From Haemophilus parainfluenzae (GTDB taxonomy: Bacteria; Pseudomonadota; Gammaproteobacteria; Enterobacterales; Pasteurellaceae), in NCBI RefSeq assembly GCF_014931395.1, contig NZ_CP063120.1, positions 1,347,501 through 1,411,500 on the forward strand: a DNA stretch of 64,000 nucleotides, read 5' to 3'. Shown piece by piece: positions 55,437 to 63,364 of this stretch. Under the pieces are notes generated by a model. The model saw only the letters and a program-made list of their open reading frames with translations. It was not told the origin of the DNA and did not search any database. The position numbers and the translations under genes are program-made. Within the stretch, counting starts at the first letter, position 1. Each line of letters begins with the position of its first letter.

Positions 55437-55563
55437 TTCGTTCCCTTGCTTTTTCTCGCCATGTCATCAATTCGGCAAATGTCATTTGCTCAAAGGCTTG
55501 TGGTTGCCAATGGAAAATTAATGCAATGTCCGCCATGGCATCTTCGACCGTGGCGGCTATCAT
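55417..55563 (-). CDS. GpE-family tail protein (P2 E' extension)
   Basis: 48 aa if started at its own ATG, which overlaps the stop of the upstream chaperone gene (TAATG). The segment MADIALIFHWQPQAFEQMTF then AELMTWREKARER is the GpE-family signature. The frame is continuous with the -1 frame of the upstream gene from the slippery site onward, so it is probably made mainly as a fusion (E+E'), as in P2. Confidence 0.85.
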   Translation of the reverse strand: MIAATVEDAMADIALIFHWQPQAFEQMTFAELMTWREKARERNETETD

Positions 55564-55856
55564 TATTCGGTCGCTTCCGCTTCCGAATTCTTCCCTAAAA
55601 AACCGACAGCCACCGCCGCAAGCTCGGTGAAGTCTGCCACTTCCATTGTAGAAAAGTCGGATTTGTGCAACACAGGATTTGTCACGCGAGTGAGCAACAC
55701 TTGCAATGCGTCCACGTCCATTTGCAACACGTCAAACATTTTCAAGCCTTTTAATGCCGGCACGGTAGGTTTGTTGACGGTGATTTCGGTGATTTTAGTT
55801 TCGCCACGCACAAGCGGATTCGTTAATGTGATCACTTTGCTGTTTTCGTTTTTCAT
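55563..55856 (-). CDS. Phage tail assembly chaperone (P2 gpE-like)
   Basis: 97 aa of the Mu gp41/P2 gpE chaperone type (ITLTNPLVRGETKITEITVN, VPALKGLKMFDVLQMDVDAL). Such chaperones coat the tape measure during tail assembly and occur as short and frameshifted long forms. Slippery heptamer T-TTT-TTA lies near its 3' end. Its usual client, the tape measure, is not encoded nearby. Confidence 0.88.
   Translation of the reverse strand: MKNENSKVITLTNPLVRGETKITEITVNKPTVPALKGLKMFDVLQMDVDALQVLLTRVTNPVLHKSDFSTMEVADFTELAAVAVGFLGKNSEAEATE
55596..55602 (-). promoter_or_regulatory. Slippery heptamer for -1 frameshift E/E'
   Basis: On the minus strand the zero-frame codons read GGT-TTT-TTA-GGG, giving an X-XXY-YYZ heptamer T-TTT-TTA. 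A -1 slip leads through AGG-GAA-GAA... and ATA-ATG-ATA into the gpE' frame without a stop, to 55417. The same arrangement is known in P2 gene E. Confidence 0.78.
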
Positions 55857-55876
55857 TTTTTATACCTTTAAAAATG

Positions 55877-55926
55877 CCACGCTTAAGCGTGGGGGAGTGA
55901 TTTAATAAAAGCCCCTTGCGGGGCTA
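55877..55926 (-). terminator. Two hairpins between tail tube and chaperone genes
   Basis: AGCCCC-TTGC-GGGGCT (55910-55925) followed on the minus strand by TTTTATT, then CCACGC-TTAA-GCGTGG (55877-55892). They lie between FII and E and may lower E expression relative to the tube and sheath. Confidence 0.7.
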
Positions 55927-55934
55927 GGTGGTGA

Positions 55935-56441
55935 TTAGATGCCAATCGCTGAACGGTGTTCTGCCAAGCGGTCAGTGCCGCCGACAATAAAGATTGAGTT
56001 GAGTAAATCAATTTCGACCAAATCTTTGCCGTTTTCGATGATTTTGTAATAGGTTAATGGCACGGTGTAGCTTTGTTCGGTGTCATCGCCTGATTTGCTT
56101 GTGCCGTTGTCAATTTCGCTGAAACGACCACGCATAATCAATTCAATGGCGGTGACTTCTTCGGTGTCGTCTTGTTGGTATGCACCCGCAAAACGTAATG
56201 CAGAACCGTCAATTTTGCCGCCAAATTCTTTAATGAGTTCGGTCATGTAACCGCCCATTTTGAATTGCGCTTCCAAGCCTTCCACGCCTAAATTCACTTT
56301 CACTGGACCAATCATGCCGCCTGCGCGGTATTCTTCCAGTTTCATTGCCAATTTAGGTTGGGTGATTTCGGTAACTTGGCCACGGTAAGAATTACCGTCT
56401 GCCAAGAAGTTCATGAGTTTTAGTTTACGTGGTAAAGCCAT
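55935..56441 (-). CDS. Phage major tail tube protein (gpFII)
   Basis: 168 aa; builds the inner tail tube. Begins MALPRKLKLMNFLADGNSYR and matches P2 FII throughout (EYRAGGMIGPVKVNLGVEGL, GGKIDGSALRFAGAY). Starts 3 bp after the FI stop. Confidence 0.94.
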   Translation of the reverse strand: MALPRKLKLMNFLADGNSYRGQVTEITQPKLAMKLEEYRAGGMIGPVKVNLGVEGLEAQFKMGGYMTELIKEFGGKIDGSALRFAGAYQQDDTEEVTAIELIMRGRFSEIDNGTSKSGDDTEQSYTVPLTYYKIIENGKDLVEIDLLNSIFIVGGTDRLAEHRSAIGI

Positions 56442-56444
56442 TTG

Positions 56445-57629
56445 TTATGCTCCTACTTTGGCAATCTCTGCGGCGAATTCCACAAGGTATTCATCGCTGA
56501 TGTATTGGTTAAAGCCTAATTGTTCTAATGGCGGAACAGGGCAGTAATCATAAGACACAAGCAATTTTGCATCTTTTAATGTGGCGGCAGTGTTCAGTGA
56601 TGAATTGATAAATGCTTTACCACCGACTAAGTAACCTTTCGCCACATATTCACGCCATTTTGCATTGATCGCTTCCACGATTTCTTTCACCAACATCACA
56701 CTGATGTTTTTATCCACTGCCCAATCAAATGATTGTGCGATAGTGTCTTTCAACACTTGTGCGGTGCGGGTGTAGTTTTCGTAGATGAATAACTTGTCGG
56801 CTGAACAGGTGCGCAAGCCCCATAATTTGAAGCCATTGTGATTGACGCAACAAGTGATGCCTTGTTCGTTCAGATAGTTGACATCGGTCGCACTGTCGTT
56901 AATGTCAAATGAAAGTGGTTTAGTCACGCCAGTGACGCCAGTTAAACCTTTGTTAGAAATGCAAGTGTGCCAGCCGTATTCTTTATCTTGATACGCACGC
57001 ATTGCTGCTGCACGGACGACTGCATAATCCACTTCGGTTTCTTTGGTGTTCGGGTTGAACGATAAGAAGTCACCGAAAATCAGCATTAATTCACGCTGTG
57101 AGAAATTACGGCGATAAGTGACCGCTTCTTCTTTGGTTTTTGCTGTTGCGCACGATGCATACACAAATCCATTCAGTTTTTTCGCCACGCTTAAAAGCTC
57201 GGTGGTGACATCTTGGCTGTCATACTTCGGCACGCAGAAAATACGCGGTTTCACGCCACAAACGGCAGCAGATACCAAGAACGCTTTTAAGCCAGTGTAA
57301 TTGCCGTCGCTGTCCACTGTGCCGATGACGTTTGCTTTCATGGTGCTTTCATCGTCGCTTTCTTCCACTCGAATGACGACCACTTTACAATTCACGATGT
57401 CCGCAATGCCATCTAACGCACGGGATAATGTGCCTTGTTTACCCGCTTTCGCTTGAACTTCGGCGGTAATACCTGTTAAAAGAGTGGGTTTATTGAGTGG
57501 GAAAACAGTTGCATCTGCATCTGCTGCCGTTGCCACTAAACCGATCACGGCAGTGGATGATGTGGTGAGTGTTCGCAAGGCTTCGGCAATTTCCGTTACC
57601 TTGACCCCATGGAGATATTCATCAGACAT
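56445..57629 (-). CDS. Phage tail sheath protein (gpFI)
   Basis: 394 aa contractile sheath subunit. P2 FI features: HGVKVTEIAEALRTLTTSST at the start, TAAATLKDAKLLVSYDYCPV-like C-terminal handshake region (SSLNTAATLKDAKLLVSYDY) and LEQLGFNQYISDEYLVEFA. Full length. First gene of the F operon; a weak terminator and about 105 bp of non-coding sequence separate it from the upstream genes, room for its own late promoter. Confidence 0.95.
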   Translation of the reverse strand: MSDEYLHGVKVTEIAEALRTLTTSSTAVIGLVATAADADATVFPLNKPTLLTGITAEVQAKAGKQGTLSRALDGIADIVNCKVVVIRVEESDDESTMKANVIGTVDSDGNYTGLKAFLVSAAVCGVKPRIFCVPKYDSQDVTTELLSVAKKLNGFVYASCATAKTKEEAVTYRRNFSQRELMLIFGDFLSFNPNTKETEVDYAVVRAAAMRAYQDKEYGWHTCISNKGLTGVTGVTKPLSFDINDSATDVNYLNEQGITCCVNHNGFKLWGLRTCSADKLFIYENYTRTAQVLKDTIAQSFDWAVDKNISVMLVKEIVEAINAKWREYVAKGYLVGGKAFINSSLNTAATLKDAKLLVSYDYCPVPPLEQLGFNQYISDEYLVEFAAEIAKVGA

Positions 57630-57727
57630 ATTTTAGCCCTATGGTTTCTATTGGTTAAATAATGTCTTTATTGTGATCGAGAGAATGGAGCAGTGCGAGC
57701 AGTTGGAAGTGTGAAAAACGGGGTGAC

Positions 57728-57754
57728 AAAATGCGGCCAAAATTGACCGCACTT
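57728..57754 (-). terminator. Hairpin before the sheath operon
   Basis: Minus strand GCGGTC...GGCCGC with flanking AAAGT/ATTTT, overlapping an uptake signal. Only a short T run, so probably weak. Confidence 0.4.
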
Positions 57755-57759
57755 TAAAA

Positions 57760-58467
57760 TTAAACACCAGAATCAATAAAGTAGTTTTCAATTTCGAAAT
57801 TTGATGCACTGCTTAAATCGACACGTCCAGCGTTAATATTATCTAGCTCTATTTTAATAGCAGATTTAGCCTCTTCATTATATTTTGGCGGTAATTCTGC
57901 GCCTTGTACATTTATCACAAAAGGCTTAGCCAATAAAGCATCTAATCCATTCTTATTGACATACACATTAGCATTGTAAACGCTTAGTGTTCCTATATAC
58001 CCTTGAACTTGAGGGTCATTTCGCACTTGTGTTAAATAGTTATCTGTTAAATACTTAGCAAGGTATTTATAGATTAATGCATCGCGTTTTGTTTTTTCAA
58101 TTTCTGCGATTATTTCTGGGTCGAATGTTGCATTAACCGCATCATTATTAAACTTATAAACAGGTGCGAGATAAAATTCATACTCTCTATATTCTGCGGT
58201 AATCTCTAATGTCTCTCCCGTTTGGATAAGCTCAATTTCGTTATTTCTGGACTTAATACAAATCATGTGCTGATACTCGTCCGGTAACGATACCTTGGCG
58301 ATTAAATCGCCACCGTCGTAATTTTCTGGTCTGGCTGGCACAGTTACTCGCATCGCCTTAACAGACTTACTTTTAAGCTTTTCAATTTCAAAGCCTAGCT
58401 TAGCCACATCTTGGCCGAGTTGATAAACAAAGCCTTGTTCTTCTTTAGTTGGTGTTGGTTTTGCCAT
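57760..58467 (-). CDS. Hypothetical phage protein, 235 aa
   Basis: Begins MAKPTPTKEEQGFVYQLGQD; N-terminal coiled part, a beta-rich middle (IKSRNNEIELIQTGETLEIT) and an alpha-rich C-terminus with many Asn and Tyr. Last of four overlapping small genes between fibre assembly and sheath, a place where P2 relatives carry accessory genes (Z/fun). Not recognised; could be a structural decoration or an accessory protein. Confidence 0.65.
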   Translation of the reverse strand: MAKPTPTKEEQGFVYQLGQDVAKLGFEIEKLKSKSVKAMRVTVPARPENYDGGDLIAKVSLPDEYQHMICIKSRNNEIELIQTGETLEITAEYREYEFYLAPVYKFNNDAVNATFDPEIIAEIEKTKRDALIYKYLAKYLTDNYLTQVRNDPQVQGYIGTLSVYNANVYVNKNGLDALLAKPFVINVQGAELPPKYNEEAKSAIKIELDNINAGRVDLSSASNFEIENYFIDSGV

Positions 58468-58669
58468 GTTGGTAGTCCTTTTTACCTAGTTCATAGTATT
58501 TCAAAAGTTCGTTGTTATAGCTTTCAAGCGATAGGTTTTCACCGCCACTTTCCACTTTCACGCCGATGCTTTCTTTTTGCTTTACTGCCACAGTAAGACT
58601 AGGCTTAATGCCTGTTTTTACTTGTACGGTAATGGGTGTTTTCTTCAAATTAATCTGCACGGGTAACAT
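58445..58669 (-). CDS. Hypothetical phage protein, 74 aa
   Basis: Short, beta-rich N-terminus (INLKKTPITVQVKTGIKPSL) and a helical, charged C-terminus (NNELLKYYELGKKDYQHGK). Overlaps its neighbours by 23 and 20 bp, so it is part of a tightly coupled set. Not recognised. Confidence 0.6.
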   Translation of the reverse strand: MLPVQINLKKTPITVQVKTGIKPSLTVAVKQKESIGVKVESGGENLSLESYNNELLKYYELGKKDYQHGKTNTN

Positions 58670-59012
58670 CCTTTTTCAGGATCACTTTACCGCCACATAA
58701 TGTTTTGACTAATCCCTGCGCATTAGTGCGTTGCAAATCCCATGTTGCGGCATCCCAATTCACGCCTTCTGTTTTATCGTGTGAGATGGTCAACGTGACT
58801 TCGTTTTGATTAACCGTAATTTCGCCTGTTGTCGTGGATAAGCGGATGCGTTCGCCTCGTCCATTTGGCACAATGTCGCAATCAAAGCGGCAATCAGTAA
58901 AATCCATGGGTTCGCCTTGTTCGGTTGTAAATACAAGGGTTTCCATTTCATCATCGCCGCGAATCCAATTAAAAATGATGTCAGCCACGTTGCACCGCCT
59001 TAAATCGCTCAT
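58650..59012 (-). CDS. Fibre-associated beta-sandwich phage protein, 120 aa
   Basis: Pattern typical of a widespread small phage protein next to tail fibres: an opening RGDDEMETLVF, GEPMDFTDCRFDCDI, a LSTTTGEITVN strand pair, WDAATWDLQRTNAQGLVKTL and a final VTRAD. The N-terminal domain of Siphoviridae baseplate upper proteins looks similar. Role probably in the baseplate or fibre; inferred. Confidence 0.65.
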   Translation of the reverse strand: MSDLRRCNVADIIFNWIRGDDEMETLVFTTEQGEPMDFTDCRFDCDIVPNGRGERIRLSTTTGEITVNQNEVTLTISHDKTEGVNWDAATWDLQRTNAQGLVKTLCGGKVILKKDVTRAD

Positions 59013-59253
59013 CGTGCTGTTTGCCGTTTATTTCGCTTTCGTATGCAGTTTTGCAATGGTTTTTATCTCGAAATAATCCATTGATGAATCGATAGAGTAC
59101 ACGCCATCGTTTTTTCGGTTGTTCGGCTAATATCGCCCCACGATAGGTGCGACTTGATAATGTTTCGTCTGCCGCACCACCTGTCAAGGCATTGAATAGC
59201 TGATCGATAGCAATGATGTTGTGATATAGGTATTGTTTAAGCTTGCTGTTCAT
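58981..59253 (-). CDS. Conserved small phage protein with DETLSSR motif, 90 aa
   Basis: N-terminal IIAIDQLFNALTGGAADETL plus SSRTYRGA, a basic middle, and DKNHCKTAYESE near the C-terminus. This ID-Q-L-N-A-L...DETLSSR...HC pattern recurs in small phage proteins of unknown function, recalled and not searched. Overlaps the next gene by 32 bp and the fibre assembly gene by 17 bp. Confidence 0.65.
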   Translation of the reverse strand: MNSKLKQYLYHNIIAIDQLFNALTGGAADETLSSRTYRGAILAEQPKKRWRVLYRFINGLFRDKNHCKTAYESEINGKQHDERFKAVQRG

Positions 59254-59869
59254 TCAAATGCTCCTGATAGGTTTTACTCCACCCCGTTGACCAGTTGTAA
59301 TTCGTCGGATTTTCTGATTGTTCAAGCAATACTTTATGCATGTATGCGTTTTCATACATTTTTTCTTTAAGTGTTTTCACCGCGTTCCATGCTGCTTTGA
59401 ATTCTTCAAAATGGATAACTTGTGCGGTGTTGTCTGCGCAAATCAAGGTATAAGTATTGTTTTTGCCGTTTAAGTCAAAGTCAGCCTTAATCTCAACTAA
59501 CGTGCTTCGCCCTTTGTCATCAGTATCAACCCATTTATTGATTTCAGGCACAAACACGCCGCCATTTACGCACTCATCGCGTTTAGCGTTGATTTGTGCG
59601 CGAATTTCTGCACGTTGTTTGATTAAGAGTTCGGCTTGTTTTTCTTTTGAAATGACAAACTGTTTTTTCTCTTTGTCAAAAATGTGAAATTCACTTGGGG
59701 CTTTGCCTGAACAGTGTATTTTCCCATTTTCCACCCATATATCACCGCCATTGGTGATACTTGCTGAAATCTCGTCAATCTGTGCTTGTGTCGCTATATT
59801 AATCCATCCGTCCTCATTACCTACGGGGTCTCGAAATGATAATGTCGCTATATTGAATTGTTTTAACAT
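59237..59869 (-). CDS. Tail fibre assembly-type protein (DUF4376)
   Basis: 210 aa; C-terminal DUF4376-like half (RAEIRAQINAKRDECVNGGV, GWSKTYQEHLNEQQA). Chaperone for the fibre encoded directly upstream, by position and by analogy with gpG. Its ATG and the fibre stop overlap at 59869 (TAATG). Confidence 0.8.
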   Translation of the reverse strand: MLKQFNIATLSFRDPVGNEDGWINIATQAQIDEISASITNGGDIWVENGKIHCSGKAPSEFHIFDKEKKQFVISKEKQAELLIKQRAEIRAQINAKRDECVNGGVFVPEINKWVDTDDKGRSTLVEIKADFDLNGKNNTYTLICADNTAQVIHFEEFKAAWNAVKTLKEKMYENAYMHKVLLEQSENPTNYNWSTGWSKTYQEHLNEQQA

Positions 59870-61581
59870 TAACTTTTAACTCCTATTGCAATAACGGTCA
59901 CATTTGTTGGTTGGGTTACTGATATATAAACAGAATTCCCGCCTTTGAAGAACGCCCCGACTGGATTAACCGCGCCCCCAGAATCAATGGCTATCGCACT
60001 GGCCGAACCATCAAAAGATTCTGGTAAGTAGTAGTCCCCTGATGCGTTCACAAGTCCAATCTGCATTCTGATTATCATTAGTCTATTTTGCTTAATTTTA
60101 AAGACATCGGCACCTTGGTAATGTGAACCGTATGAAGAAGATGTTATACCGCCTATCAAGCTATTTAATACGTGCGTGTACCAATTTAATGAATTTCCAT
60201 TCCCTGTAATTACATCACCTGCTGAACGAAAAACTCCTGTGTGTTCAAATTCCCAATTTTTGAAACTTCCGTTATCCTCTACTAGATTAATCACGCCTCT
60301 TCCGAAATTACCGTACTCGTTGTAGCCAGTTTGTTTTGTCGTGTAACCAAGCGAAAAAGCCGCACCGCTATTACCTCTACTCATCACTTTCCCTTTAACA
60401 AAAGGGTAAAATGTGCCAATGCTATTGGCGGCTGCCTCAATAACTTCAAATGGCGCTGAGTAATCATATTGCGAGCCATACCCACCGTACCCAATATGAT
60501 CAGACTTCAATCCGTCATGTGACATTACCGCTTTTTTTATGTCTAACCCGTTTTCTGACAAGATGGCTGTATATTCTGGATTCCCTTTATTATAAAAAAC
60601 AACCCCATTATTTGAGCTAATATTTACATACCCTGATGATTCTACGCTTCCTGTATAAACTCTAGGCACAGTCAGCGGACCGCTCATTGTGTCGCCATTT
60701 TTAGACACTCTACCGTTTGCATTTGTGTTGGCATTATCAGCAGAACGCTGTGCGTTATTCGCCTTTAATACGCCGTCATTTGCTGTTAGTTGTGCATTGT
60801 CCGCTGCCGTTTTTGCTTCCACGCCTTTATCGTACGCTGTTTTGACGGCTGACGATGTAGCCACATTGTCATTGCTGTTGCTAGTAACTGAATTTGATTT
60901 TTTGTTGTTTTGAATGTAATTACCAAGGGCGAGTTGAACCGTGCTGATGAGCTGTGCAAGTTTTTTACCGGCTCTTGCAGACAATCCCAATTTGTCACTA
61001 TCAAGCTCCGTGTCATCAGTGAGTTGCACAATACCTGCTTTTGTTGTATCGGCTTTTTCGATTTCGTGTGTATGCCCGCTTTCATCAAAGCCATTTGTTG
61101 TTGATGATGTGATTTTTTGTGGGGTGAACTGCTGACGTGTAACAAAAATCACCGAATTATCTATACTCAATGTGACAGCTTGGGAATTGCTGACTTTTAA
61201 AATCATCCGCAACACTTGCACTTTGCCGCTTCCGCTTTCGAGTGTTGGTTTAAAGCTTTCAGGCGCATTGGCATAAGCCACTAATTTGTTTGTGCTATCG
61301 AAAACGCCCATTTCTCGGATATAAAACCCGCCAACATCTTCCGGTATTGTTAATTCAATGATTATTTGCTTGTTGTTGCGTGGATCGAGTGATACGGCAC
61401 TGACATTTCCACGGTGTGTCTCTTTCACCAATGCTGTGCGGTCTGCCGTTGGGGTAACGGCTTGTCCGTTACCGTCACCCACTGCAAAGCTTGAAAATTG
61501 AATTGGTTGATTGGTTGCGATGGCTTTGGCAAAAGCTTGTGTGCCGTAGTCTGTTAATACTGTGAAATATTGTGCTGTCAT
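59869..61581 (-). CDS. Phage tail fibre protein (gpH-like)
   Basis: 570 aa receptor-binding fibre. The N-terminal DUF3751 baseplate-attachment domain (YFTVLTDYGTQAFAKAIATN, EMGVFDSTNKLVAYANAPES) is followed by a Lys/Asn/Ala-rich shaft with coiled-coil and repeat segments (DNAQLTANDGVLKANNAQRS), and a C-terminal Gly/Ser-rich tip from about residue 330. The tip is the variable, host-range part. Confidence 0.9.
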   Translation of the reverse strand: MTAQYFTVLTDYGTQAFAKAIATNQPIQFSSFAVGDGNGQAVTPTADRTALVKETHRGNVSAVSLDPRNNKQIIIELTIPEDVGGFYIREMGVFDSTNKLVAYANAPESFKPTLESGSGKVQVLRMILKVSNSQAVTLSIDNSVIFVTRQQFTPQKITSSTTNGFDESGHTHEIEKADTTKAGIVQLTDDTELDSDKLGLSARAGKKLAQLISTVQLALGNYIQNNKKSNSVTSNSNDNVATSSAVKTAYDKGVEAKTAADNAQLTANDGVLKANNAQRSADNANTNANGRVSKNGDTMSGPLTVPRVYTGSVESSGYVNISSNNGVVFYNKGNPEYTAILSENGLDIKKAVMSHDGLKSDHIGYGGYGSQYDYSAPFEVIEAAANSIGTFYPFVKGKVMSRGNSGAAFSLGYTTKQTGYNEYGNFGRGVINLVEDNGSFKNWEFEHTGVFRSAGDVITGNGNSLNWYTHVLNSLIGGITSSSYGSHYQGADVFKIKQNRLMIIRMQIGLVNASGDYYLPESFDGSASAIAIDSGGAVNPVGAFFKGGNSVYISVTQPTNVTVIAIGVKS

Positions 61582-61589
61582 ATAAATCC

Positions 61590-62129
61590 TTAAATAGGGT
61601 AAACGCTGATGATTTCGCCTGTTTGTTGCCCAAAGAATGTATTCATTGTGCCAGTTGGTGAAATGGCGATGGCGAGCTGTGATAAGTGGCGTGAAACAGG
61701 TTTTACATCATTAATTAATCGCACTAATTCGTTGTAAGTTTGCTCATTCAATCCTGTTTCCGGCACTTCTACGGTAATACTAAATGTGCCGGCTTTGCCT
61801 TGCGGTTTTTGATTGAACCATTCTTTTAATTCAACAAGATAGCCTATTGGTTCGATCACTCGTTTCACGGCGGCAATCGTGCCTTTGTGCTTATGCACAA
61901 AAAAAGATTGTTTAATGGCAATGCGTTTAACTTCTTCGCTCCAATCTTCATCCCACTTATCCACCGACAATGCCCAAGCTAAATAAGGGAGTAATTCAGC
62001 GGGGCAACGTTCAGGGTTGATTAAATCTGCAATAACAATGGGATTTTCAACCGCACTTTTCAGAATTTCTGCCGCACGTTTTTCTAATGGGGTTGAACCT
62101 ATCGGCAGTAAATGATTAGTAATCATCAC
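61590..62129 (-). CDS. Phage tail protein I (gpI)
   Basis: 179 aa baseplate wedge component. LLPIGSTPLEKRAAEILKSA and the WALSVDKWDEDWSEEVKR block are diagnostic of gpI. Overlaps gpJ by 14 bp. An uptake signal is near 62051. Confidence 0.93.
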   Translation of the reverse strand: MMITNHLLPIGSTPLEKRAAEILKSAVENPIVIADLINPERCPAELLPYLAWALSVDKWDEDWSEEVKRIAIKQSFFVHKHKGTIAAVKRVIEPIGYLVELKEWFNQKPQGKAGTFSITVEVPETGLNEQTYNELVRLINDVKPVSRHLSQLAIAISPTGTMNTFFGQQTGEIISVYPI

Positions 62130-63030
62130 TTGTCACGATCTCCAAATTAATTGCCGTGCAGTAGGCTGATTTTGAGCTAGGTAACACAATATCGGTAGTG
62201 GGGGCGAGTAATTCCACTCGCTGAACGCCTTCAAGGTGCAGTGCGGCATAAATTCCCGATAAGCTAATGTCGCGCCCTAGTCTGCGTTTTTCTGCGGCGT
62301 ATGCGGTGAGTTTTTTCATTGCTTCTGCTTTTATCGCCTCATATTCGGGACCGCGATATAAATGCAATTTTGCTCGGATTTCGTATGTTTGGATCACTGC
62401 ACTTTGCACTGTTACACGATCCCCGATTGGTCTGATATTTTCATCGTTCAATCTTTCGCTGACGGCTTTTAATACGGTTTCACTTGCGACGCCTTGTCCT
62501 GTTCGGCTTAAAATCGTGACGGTAACATGGGCGGGTTCAGGTGAGACGACGGACACGTCCGCTACATCGGCGTGAGCGGATAAGGCGTGGAACACATAAG
62601 CGCTTCTTGGTCCTGCCACTGACATTCCTTCAAAGGCAAGCTGTGTTCTTAATCGTAACTCCGCATCATCTTCATAGATTGCGGGTTTCGGTGGGGTTGT
62701 CGTATTATCTTCTGCTTGGATAAGTAGGCGTTTCACGTTGTAGTTTGCGGCGATCACATCTAAATCGCTTCCTGTTGCATAAGCAAGCATTGTTGCTTGT
62801 GCGGCTTGATTAATGCGTGTGCGTTCAAGCAGTTGCAAATAAACGACTTCTTGCAAGAGTTTGGTAATTGGTTCGCTTTCTAGGCTCAATCTAGACTGCC
62901 AAAATGGACGTTCTGATTCGTCAAAAAGATTGATAAATTCTTGCTTTCTTTCCACAAGCAATGTTTCAAAATCAAGATCTTCTAAAACTTTCGGTGCGTC
63001 CAGTTTTGATAAATCAACTAATTCGCTCAT
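62116..63030 (-). CDS. Baseplate assembly protein J (gpJ)
   Basis: 304 aa. ERPFWQSRLSLESEPITKLL, LAYATGSDLDVIAANYNVKR and VSVVSPEPAHVTVTILSRTG are typical of P2 gpJ. It forms the baseplate wedge with gpI and gpW. Overlaps gpW by 17 bp. Confidence 0.94.
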   Translation of the reverse strand: MSELVDLSKLDAPKVLEDLDFETLLVERKQEFINLFDESERPFWQSRLSLESEPITKLLQEVVYLQLLERTRINQAAQATMLAYATGSDLDVIAANYNVKRLLIQAEDNTTTPPKPAIYEDDAELRLRTQLAFEGMSVAGPRSAYVFHALSAHADVADVSVVSPEPAHVTVTILSRTGQGVASETVLKAVSERLNDENIRPIGDRVTVQSAVIQTYEIRAKLHLYRGPEYEAIKAEAMKKLTAYAAEKRRLGRDISLSGIYAALHLEGVQRVELLAPTTDIVLPSSKSAYCTAINLEIVTSDDY

Positions 63031-63364
63031 TCTTACCGCCTAGCCATACATCATCATAATTGATGACATTGTTTTGATTTTTTGTTCTGCCCACAATGGA
63101 GCAAGTGATACCGTTTTCTGTAAGTTGTGGTTTGAATTGGCTAATCATCACACGTGGTTCCCATTTGTGTAATGCCATCACCGCACTTGCGGCAAGTTGG
63201 AGCAACAAAGCGTGGTTCATTGGTCTGTCAATGAGTTCTGGAATACGACTGCCATAATCTCGGCGTTGTAAACGTGAGCCGATTGGTGTCAATAAAATGT
63301 CTGCGATTGACTGTTTGATGTGTTCCGTTTCGCTTGTGATCTTCTCGCCTGTAAATCGATTCAT
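63014..63364 (-). CDS. Baseplate wedge protein W (gpW, gp25-like)
   Basis: 116 aa lysozyme-like fold baseplate protein. ILLTPIGSRLQRRDYGSRIP and EPRVMISQFKP identify it. The EPR motif, which primes sheath assembly in gp25 homologues, is present. Starts where gpV stops. Confidence 0.94.
   Translation of the reverse strand: MNRFTGEKITSETEHIKQSIADILLTPIGSRLQRRDYGSRIPELIDRPMNHALLLQLAASAVMALHKWEPRVMISQFKPQLTENGITCSIVGRTKNQNNVINYDDVWLGGKNERIS

Noticed and set aside
55417..55856. Apparent frameshift mutation between the chaperone gene and gpE'
   Set aside because: The slippery heptamer and continuous -1 frame match the known programmed frameshift, so it is not a broken gene.
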